64,000 bases of DNA from Diogma glabrata (Eukaryota; Arthropoda; Insecta; Diptera; Cylindrotomidae). The translations under genes and the position numbers were made by a program. The notes under the pieces are model-generated. The model saw only the letters and a program-made list of their open reading frames with translations. It was not told where the DNA came from and searched no databases. Each line of letters opens with the position of its first letter. Position 1 is the stretch's first letter. This document shows, in pieces, positions 57,029 to 64,000 of this stretch. The DNA lies in assembly GCA_963693315.1 (NCBI GenBank), contig OY856188.1, positions 186,159,487 to 186,223,486 of the forward strand. The letters are read 5' to 3'.

Positions 57029-58724
57029 TATAATTATGTGAAGCGATTAATTAATGAATTAACTGAACATTTTCAGTTAGCTATATCACCAATTGGTCAA
57101 ACAGTGAACTACTCACTTTGGAGTACCAGCATCAATCTGAGGTGTCCTGAAATTGCTATTATTTGCTGGAATTCAAGGTATTTACATCAACTATCATCGA
57201 ACAAATAAAGTTCACTGCTAATCCAAAAGGCCCCCTCTGTCATTCCGGTCGGTCGGATTTCGGTCAGGCACTCATTGATTATTGAGTATTGGCCTCAGCA
57301 AAGGCCACATGGTCTGCTTTAACACTTCCTCAAGATATTAAAATGGCGTATCCATATTTATCTGTATCTACTAGTGACTATAGGTGTTGAAGTTTACCCT
57401 CAAATATTTAAAGTGCCATCAATTCTAGCTGGCCTGGCCACTTCCTATGACTTTGAATTACAATAAGCAAAATCATATTGCATCAACACGACATTGTTCC
57501 GCTAGTCGGCAGCAGAAAGCGGCACGATACGATACGGTAAATTAATAAATTGTTAGTAATTAGTTAATTGTCGTTCCCATTTTTGGTTAATGGTAAATTT
57601 GAAATGAAACTATTACGAACCTCACTTTTTGTCCATTATCTTCCTTTCAAAATTTGTTTCAGTTCAGTTCCTACTGAAGCTAGTTGGATTGAAACAAACT
57701 CAAGGCGTATCCTCAAGTCGTAACGATTGCTTATGGTAATCCCAACTTCTAATCAGTCGCACATTACAAAAACGAAAGTAAAAACAGATTCGAAAGTCAA
57801 ACGCATTAATTTTTAAGTCATCTGCAATTGTTACAAAAAATTTCAAGTTGCTTCAAAAGAGAGAACGACTAGATTGTGATCTTAACGAGATATTGATGGC
57901 ACAAAGCTTATTAGTTTTGTTATTTCTATTGAATAAAACAAATATTAGATGTCAAATAACTATATTAAGGCGATGAATTGGCTTCAAAAGATTTAACAAC
58001 GAGAAGGCATTTTTATTTTTTTTTTCGTTGGAGCGAGCCAGAATAGGAGCTTCTTCTTTGACATAAGAAAATGGGTGGTAGACAGCTTTCGGACAATTTA
58101 TTCTTAAAATAGTGTAAAAGGAACTGACGAGAAGAGAAGAAGAAGGAATGGATTTTAATAAAGCTGCTTGGTATTTGTTGATGATGCGAGGGTGAAAGTT
58201 GTTGTTTTCAATAATTTGTGAAATCTTGTTGACATTTTGTGTGGTTTTAAAAAAAAGTAAACAAGGTTGAGTTTGGTACTAAAGGGGTGTACGAACAGAT
58301 ATTTTAATGGTTTACACTGAGTTAACCCTGCTTATTTTATTTGAGTTTGTTTGACCATTTTATTTTACTAGTTCCTCAGAAAACGCATGAACTTCAACTA
58401 TATTCAACTATATTTTTTTGCTCTCTGGAAAAAAATTTGCTTTACAATAACATCTTGTTTTGGCGATGATTTCTTGGAAACTCTTTGATTTTTACAATCG
58501 TTATTAATAGAAACATCGTTCGTCGGTCAATATTCTATTCATGTTAAAATAAAACAAAAAATAAATCAAACAAAAGAAGAAAGAAAACTATGTGTTGCTT
58601 AAAACGAAGGATCCGTTAAAAACCAATCCAAAAACAACAAAATGATCGATAAAAATAAATCGAACAAAAGAACGATCCAAAGAACAAAATGAACCACCAA
58701 TCTAAATTAATGACAATGAACAAA
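57029..58724. other. GC-richer then AT-rich DNA, unassigned
   Basis: A + frame (about 57035-57208) reads LINELTEHFQLAISPIGQTV then NYSLWSTSINLRCPEIAIIC and a possible donor 'aag|gtattt' near 57178; no family recognised. 57209-57560 has composition unlike its neighbours ('cattccggtcggtcggattt', 'tagtcggcagcagaaagcgg'). From 57560 to 58724 it is AT-rich without visible features. Confidence 0.3.
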
Positions 58725-58726
58725 TA

Positions 58727-59474
58727 GTCCAGTAACTTTATACATCACAGTATGCGTCAAATCCGGTAGTTCTGATTTTTTGCAGACTTGTTTATTATGT
58801 TGGCCTAATGAATAATCCAAGTTTATGACCTCGAGCGCCGAACTCAACTTTGCCAAAAATCGAAAAAATCGTTAGTTTTTCAAATTTTGGCGATTATAAC
58901 CCTAACGGACTAGTTTTTTCTTTATACTTTCTTAGAACGGCTTTAAAGTAGACTAAATTTGCTACAATATGATACTATAAGTGTCTCTGTGGACCCAATA
59001 GTTTCCGAGATTAAGCAGTTCAAAGTTTATCATTTTTTTCGAAATTCGCAATTTTTTGCAATTCTGTCGTTCTGAATGAATTTTCGAGTTACTAAAATAA
59101 TGTCTAAGATATAGCAAAATATTGCGAAATATTGCGAAGTTAAAAAAATGATAAACTTTGAAAGGCTCAATCTCGGAAACTATTGGGTCTACAGAGACAA
59201 ATCTAGTATCATATTGTAGCAAATTTAGTCTACTTTAAAACCGTTTTAAGAAAGTATAAAGAAAAACCTAGTCCTTTAGGGTTATAACCGCCAAAATTTG
59301 AAAAAATAACGATTTTTTCGGGGTTTTTCGATTTTTACAAAGTTGCGTTCGGCGCTCGAGGTCACAAACTTGGATTAATCATTAGGCCAACATCATAAAC
59401 AAGTCTGCAAAAAATCAGCACTACCGGATTTGACGCATACTACCCCATACTCTCAGGCGACAAAGTTACTGGAC
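58727..59474. mobile_element. 748-bp palindromic MITE, GTCCAGTAAC ends, TA target
   Basis: Ends 'gtccagtaacttt' and 'aaagttactggac' with TA on both sides (58725-58726 and 59475-59476). Arms 58727-~59065 and ~59130-59474 are close inverted copies (anchors 'gcgtcaaatccggtag', 'gttggcctaatga', 'gcgccgaact' / 'cgttcggcgctcg', 'ctcggaaactattgggt'). No coding. TIRs resemble those of the 2.3-kb element at 19188-21496. Confidence 0.85.
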
Positions 59475-59567
59475 TAAAATTTCTGATATCTTTTTTGTTT
59501 AGAAAGACCAACTATTCCAAAATGAAACGACCGGTACAAAAAGAAAGACCGATAAAAAACGACATCA

Positions 59568-60190
59568 ATGTGTGATCGACACATGGTTAAAAATTTTCTT
59601 AAATATGCATGCAAAGATGACAAAATTATGGAAATTTTTAATTATTCGGGATTTGTGAGCAATGAAACTCTAGTAACTAAGGAAATAATTTGGATTTTTT
59701 CAATTCAAATGTTATGGCTGGATTTTTCTCAGAGAAAACTCGATCTTTCTCCTTTACGTGTTTCGGTTAAAATTTGGACCTTTACGTCGAATCATTTGGC
59801 AGACATGCTATCCAATATCCATTCCACCCACCGAGGCGATGATAATTTAAAGTTGAGACTTCATCATCAGTTATCTACATTAGTTGAATTTCTCAATCGA
59901 CATTTAAGAATTAAGTTTTTATGGAAATGTTATTCATTTAAATGGGGATTTTATTCATTAAATTTGAATCACCCTTTGAAATATTTTGGGTGCTATAGTC
60001 TCGATTTCACTTATTATCTAGACCCTTTTCTCGCATTTTAGACTTAAACATTTACGTTTTATTGCAAGTGACCGATTGAACGACGTAGGCGTACCGAGCT
60101 GCGTAGAATGTGGAACATTGATTTGACCGAAATCACCCATCACATTTTCAGCTTTTGAAAAAATATTCACGGGCTTATCACTGTTGAAAT
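59568..60190 (+). pseudogene. Possible non-LTR retrotransposon ORF2 C-terminal fragment
   Basis: 157-codon frame (59568-60041), then in the next frames LKHLRFIASDRLNDVGVPSC then VECGTL and HHIFSAFEK. The order R/K-L-x-H ... R ... V..P.C..CG ... HHIF..F resembles the C-terminal zinc-knuckle region of I/R1-type non-LTR elements (xRLxxHxxxxxRxxxxxxxxCxxCxxxxxxxHxxFxC). The first part (WTFTSNHLADMLSNIHSTHR) could be the end of an RNase H-like domain but this is weak. Confidence 0.35.
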
Positions 60191-60284
60191 ATTATTCACG
60201 ATGATCATCTATATCAGGAACCACATACATAAGGGGCCATTTTGAAATCAAAACCAAGAAATAAAATAATAGTTATTTACCAAG

Positions 60285-60373
60285 GTTGTTATAAGGATTT
60301 TAACGGCCCGAAGGCGATATGACCAGCCTGAGGGAATCATATCGCCTGAAGGCCGTTAAAATCTGATAACGAC
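60285..60373. repeat. Hairpin C upstream of the Crypton-like gene
   Basis: 'gttgttataaggattttaac' then 'ggcc' pairs with 'ggccgttaaaatctgataac' then 'gac', inner 'ggcgatatga' (60313) pairs with 'tcatatcgcc' (60337), tip 'ccagcctgaggga'. Same build as the hairpins at 28883 and 47854 (AT stem, GGC-box, short tip). Confidence 0.8.
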
Positions 60374-60456
60374 AGTGGTGCGTACAACGATTTATTTTTC
60401 ATTAAATGTATTAATAATAAATTAGAGTAATTAATAATTATTGAAAAAAAGTCTCA

Positions 60457-60490
60457 TTTTGGTTTCCCTTCAAATAGGTTGCTATGAAAA
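60457..60490 (+). repeat. 34-bp direct repeat, left copy, flanking the Crypton-like gene
   Basis: 'cccttcaaataggttgctat' and neighbours match 61815-61848 with two mismatches over 34 bp, spacing 1358 bp. The recombinase exons lie exactly between the two copies. Confidence 0.8.
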
Positions 60491-60659
60491 AATATTTTGA
60501 TTTCTCTCTAAATGTACATATTTATTTATAAGTAGTTGCTAAGTAGTCTTTGAATTTTCGAACAGCTTTAATCGTTTTAATAAAACAATTTGTTTTAATA
60601 AAACTAAAATTGGTTCCTGTCATATAATATTAAAAATAAATACGAAAACTTAAGAAAAT

Positions 60660-61672
60660 ATGGATTTACCAGATCTCGTCTCACAAAATGCAGTTAAGGC
60701 CATTGCCAACTTGCTGCCAATCAAATCCAAGGTCCGTTACGACCAGGAATACAGCCTATTTATAGAATGTAAGACCCGGAATAATATTACAGCTATAGAT
60801 GAGACCGTCATGTTGGCGTACTTCCAAGAATTGGTATGTTCTTTAAAGTCGTTATATATTGCACTGTAAGCCGTATTTATATTCCTTTTTTTATTTTTAG
60901 TCTGAAAAGTTTGATGCTGAAAATACTTGATGCTGAAAACCACTTTATTAGTTAATACCAATATCGATCTTACAAAATTCAGCCGCCTCATTGCCTTTCT
61001 CAAAACGAAGTCGAAAAATTACGTAACAAAAAAATCCAAAGTGTTAGAGCCGGACCATATCCAATGTTTCATTCAAGATGCCCCTGATAGTGATTACCTT
61101 CTGCACAAAGTAGTTATTTTAACGGGTGTGTTTAGGGCCTTGCGGAGGGATGAGTTGACGAAGACGTCAATAGACATTGAAGACAAGGGTTCCTGTGTAG
61201 TTGTTAAGGTACCTTCCACCAAAACTGGCCCCTCGTCAGGGTTTAGTATTATAGACGATGATAAAATCAGGGCCTTACAAGTAATCAAAAAATATATGTC
61301 TATAAGAGGAGAAAAGGCTTCCAAACCTTTTTTTTTCTAAATTAAAAGAACGAAAAATGTACTGAACAGCCCGTGGGAAAGAACACCTTAGGCAATGTTC
61401 CAGCAACTGTGGCAAAGTTTTTAAAATTAAAAGATTGGAAAGGATATACTGGACATTGCCTAAGAAGAACATCGGCCACTCTATTGGTTGGAGCAGGGGC
61501 ATCTTTGGAAACGTTGAAGATGCATGAGAAGTGGAAGAGCTCTTCAGTGGCAGAAGCGTATGTAAAAGAGAGTGTTGCTACCAAAAATAAGGCTTCTAAT
61601 CTTTTAATGGATGCGCTGGAACTAGCAGAGCCACCAACAAACTTACCGCGACAAATACAAGCGACCAAGTGA
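60660..61672 (+). pseudogene. Crypton-like tyrosine recombinase (insect type), two exons, frameshifted
   Basis: Exon 1 (60660-60833): MDLPDLVSQNAVKAIANLLP then IKSKVRYDQEYSLF and VMLAYFQEL. A 67-bp GT-AG intron (60834-60900) follows. Exon 2: SEKFDAEN, a 15-bp tandem duplication that shifts the frame, MLKTTLLVNTNIDLTKFSRL, KSKVLEPDHIQCFIQDAPDS, GVFRALRRDELTKTSIDI (box I Arg), VVKVPSTKTGPSSGF (catalytic Lys), a second frameshift in the T-run at 61327-61336, NEKCTEQPVGKNTLGNVPAT, WKGYTGHCLRRTSATLL (box II H-x-x-R), ETLKMHEKWKSSSVAEAY (second H/W and nucleophile Tyr). The whole R-K-H-R-H-Y set is present; only two small frameshifts and no other stop in the body were seen. It would cut and rejoin DNA for integration and excision. 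It ends IQATK-stop at 61672. Confidence 0.8.
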
Positions 61673-61814
61673 TTTCAGTGGAACACACAAATTCGAACAC
61701 TCCAGATCTGCAAACTCATACATTTTCAGACAGTAATTTTAATTATTGCAACTTTAATTTTTATATAAACTAATTTTAAATAAAATAATTCATAATAATT
61801 TATTGTAATAGTTA

Positions 61815-61848
61815 TTTTGGTGTCCCTTCAAATACGTTGCTATGAAAA
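61815..61848 (+). repeat. 34-bp direct repeat, right copy
   Basis: Partner of 60457-60490. The right copy overlaps the left arm of a hairpin, so its last bases are base-paired in the folded form. Confidence 0.8.
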
Positions 61849-61864
61849 TGTTTACATAGCAACG
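61835..61864. repeat. 10-bp perfect hairpin at the element's right side
   Basis: 'cgttgctatg' and 'catagcaacg' around a 10-nt loop. The words 'ttgctatg' and 'catagcaac' recur near 47508 and 47748, beside the other recombinase fragment. Confidence 0.75.
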
Positions 61865-64000
61865 GGCCGTTATGAAGGTCGTTATGGCTAAATAACAACC
61901 GGCATTTATGATGTGATATGACGTTCATAACATTATTCAAATCGAAGCTGGTTATGAAAAATAACATTCTAATGAAAAATAAAATCATTAAATTAACAAA
62001 TTTCAGATTTCAATACTTTTTGTTTAAGGTTAGTTTGAATCTTGGTTAAATTTCGATAGTGTGAACAATTTTAAAACATGGTATTCAGGTAGAGAATAAA
62101 CGTATGGAGTGTTTGGTAGTAATAGCAGTATTGACAGTATTTATTCCATTATATTATTATTGAAAGGTTGTTTTTTACAAAATCTAGTCGTAAAATTGTC
62201 AGAGACAATTCTGAAAACGGTGTCTTAACAGTATTCTTTACGAAATTTGATTAGCCCGCGTAAAGTGATTATTCCATAAATATATGTTTGGGACTAATTT
62301 CACCATTCACTTGCGAAAACTGATCCAACGCAAACATATCATCTGAAGTTTAAAACTGAAAGTGAAACATATTCCTTCAATTTCATTTCAACCTTTTAAT
62401 TATCAAAAATCCAATATTCATTGCCTTCATAAAAAAAAATTCTTTTATCTGCTGCCTCTCACAAATTCATTAACAAAAAGCAACACAAAAAAAAAATTAT
62501 TTCATTCATAATTCGTCTTATTTGTTTGTCAATGATTTTCTCAAGAAGAGAAGCCAAACACAAACACAACAACAATTTTTTTTTTATTTTTCGTTGAGTT
62601 ATTTATTTTCATTCATTAATTTTCTTGATCGTATTTGATCAACAACAATAATAATAATGATCATGACGTAAAATGTAATAAAATTTTAAGAAAGGCAGTT
62701 CAGTAAATAAAATTATTTAAAGGATAAAGTAAAAAAAAATGTACAATACGAATATCCACTAATCATCTTAACGATCGAGGTGAGATGTAATTAAGGTGGA
62801 TCATCATTTTCGTGGTTAAAATATTAAATTATATTTTAAAGAATTGTATATGGGTGAAAAAATAAACCACAGCAGCATATGAGAACAAAACAATATGATA
62901 TCCGAACACTGAAATGATAATGAAATTTTTCTCTCGAAAATAATAATCTACTATATCCAGTACCAATCCAGTAACAATTTCACAAAAATTGTCAACAAAA
63001 TGTTAGTATCTATTTTTTTCCTTTACCGGACCGGTTTGAATCACCGGTTCAATCAATCGTATTTAATTTTAATATCAAAATTGGTTGATTGGAAGCTGAT
63101 TTTAGAGTTAATATTATTTTTGACAAATTGGTTGTGTTACATATTTACATTTAATGGACATATAGAAAGATCACAGAATAAACGAACTTTATAATAAACA
63201 CAAGGACAAAAACACCGAAAAAAAACCATAAACATGTATAAGAAGTAAAAAAAACAAAAGCACAAATAATATTTTGATCTCATATTTTCTTCTTAAGTTT
63301 TTTAATGTACATATTTCTTAAGGAGAATATATATCTCAGAAAATAAGAAAAAGAAATAAACGAATTATATAAAAATAAAAATAAGATAAAAAAAACAAGT
63401 AATATTTTTAAAGGCCGTGGGAACTGATTGTCGGTGACTAGAAACGCTGCGGGCAGTACTACAGCTACTACTTTGGATATACGCATGTATATTTTTTTTT
63501 ATTCATAAAGTTTTTATAAGATCGAACACAATCTTATGAAAATGTTTAAGTTTATTTTTGTTTTAGAATATGAATAATAATCATATGAAAACAACAAATT
63601 TAGATACGAGATTTTAAAATTAATATTTTAAGAGACAGTTTTTTCTTAAAACAAAAGAAAGACGATGATGTTCCAAACAGGTAGAAAAATAAAAATTTAC
63701 ATATTTAAGAAGATCATGATGATGATGATGATGAAGTAGAAGTTTGAGATTATTAGAATAGGAAGAAGGGAACCACATGTAAATTTCGTGTTGTTTTTAA
63801 TAAAAGGGCAATGTATTATAAGATTATATTAATAGATCACCATATAAGTGCAGATTAGATAGATAAAGCTAATAGAAAGGGTAATCAAAAAGTTTAGTTA
63901 ACAACAGGGTTATTAATTTTTTATTGCTGGCACATTACTTCGATTATGAAAGTTTTCGCAGATTTGTAGAATCGTTTAATAATCAATTTAATTAAAGTAA
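61865..64000. other. AT-rich DNA without recognised genes
   Basis: 61865-61935 contains further short inverted words ('ggccgttatgaaggtcgtta') and may be the end of the Crypton-like element. After that, no TE ends, RNA genes or protein motifs. A (GAT)n tract is at 63717-63735. Confidence 0.45.
63717..63735. repeat. (GAT)n microsatellite
   Basis: About six GAT units ('gatgatgatgatgatgatg'). Confidence 0.9.

Noticed and set aside
59568..60041. 157-codon ORF as a possible host gene
   Set aside because: Downstream C..C/H..H pattern favours a retroelement C terminus; no host family recognised, so it is listed only as a weak TE relic.

Overview
This is an AT-rich, gene-poor eukaryotic window made almost entirely of transposable elements (TEs) in different stages of decay. 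The TE mix (P-element-like, Tc1/mariner-like, Sola-like, insect-type Crypton tyrosine-recombinase elements, Penelope-like elements, CR1/Jockey-like and R1-like non-LTR retrotransposons, many MITEs) suggests an arthropod, most likely an insect. The species cannot be told from the sequence. I found no intact host gene. Every coding region I recognise is a transposon gene or a piece of one.

Layout. 1-0.8 kb: dispersed repeat 'Rep-A'. 0.8-7.6 kb: one large P-element-like transposon with ~570-bp terminal inverted repeats (TIRs), split by a palindromic mariner derivative, a CACTGA-type MITE, a small palindromic MITE and a Penelope-like fragment. 7.6-12.2 kb: mostly featureless AT-rich DNA with a 68-bp direct repeat and one copy of a hairpin/(TA)n element. 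12.2-14.0 kb: the longest Rep-A copy. 15.3-16.7 kb: palindromic relative of a Sola-like transposon. 18.0-25.2 kb: MITEs, a SINE-like retroelement, a 2.3-kb long-TIR element, and an element with (TA)n and 328-bp tandem repeats. 25.2-32 kb: AT-rich DNA with several hairpins and a perfect 72-bp inverted repeat. 32-36.5 kb: inverted-repeat element and non-LTR fragments. 37.6-41.7 kb: a nearly intact Sola-like transposon. 41.9-46.6 kb: Penelope-like and non-LTR remnants. 46.9-50.3 kb: nested fold-back palindromes. 47.6-52.4 kb: broken Crypton-like pieces with elaborate hairpins. 52.5-55.0 kb: 2.5-kb TIR element. 58.7-59.5 kb: palindromic MITE. 60.3-61.9 kb: a Crypton-like element with all its catalytic residues. 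62-64 kb: AT-rich, nothing recognised.

Most attractive systems: (1) the Sola-like family, seen as a 4.06-kb coding element and a 1.37-kb palindromic sibling, each with a perfect 4-bp target duplication; (2) the Crypton-like tyrosine-recombinase family, whose pieces lie beside large hairpins that seem to keep their fold while their sequence changes. The nesting of elements gives several readable 'empty sites' that fix element ends and relative ages.
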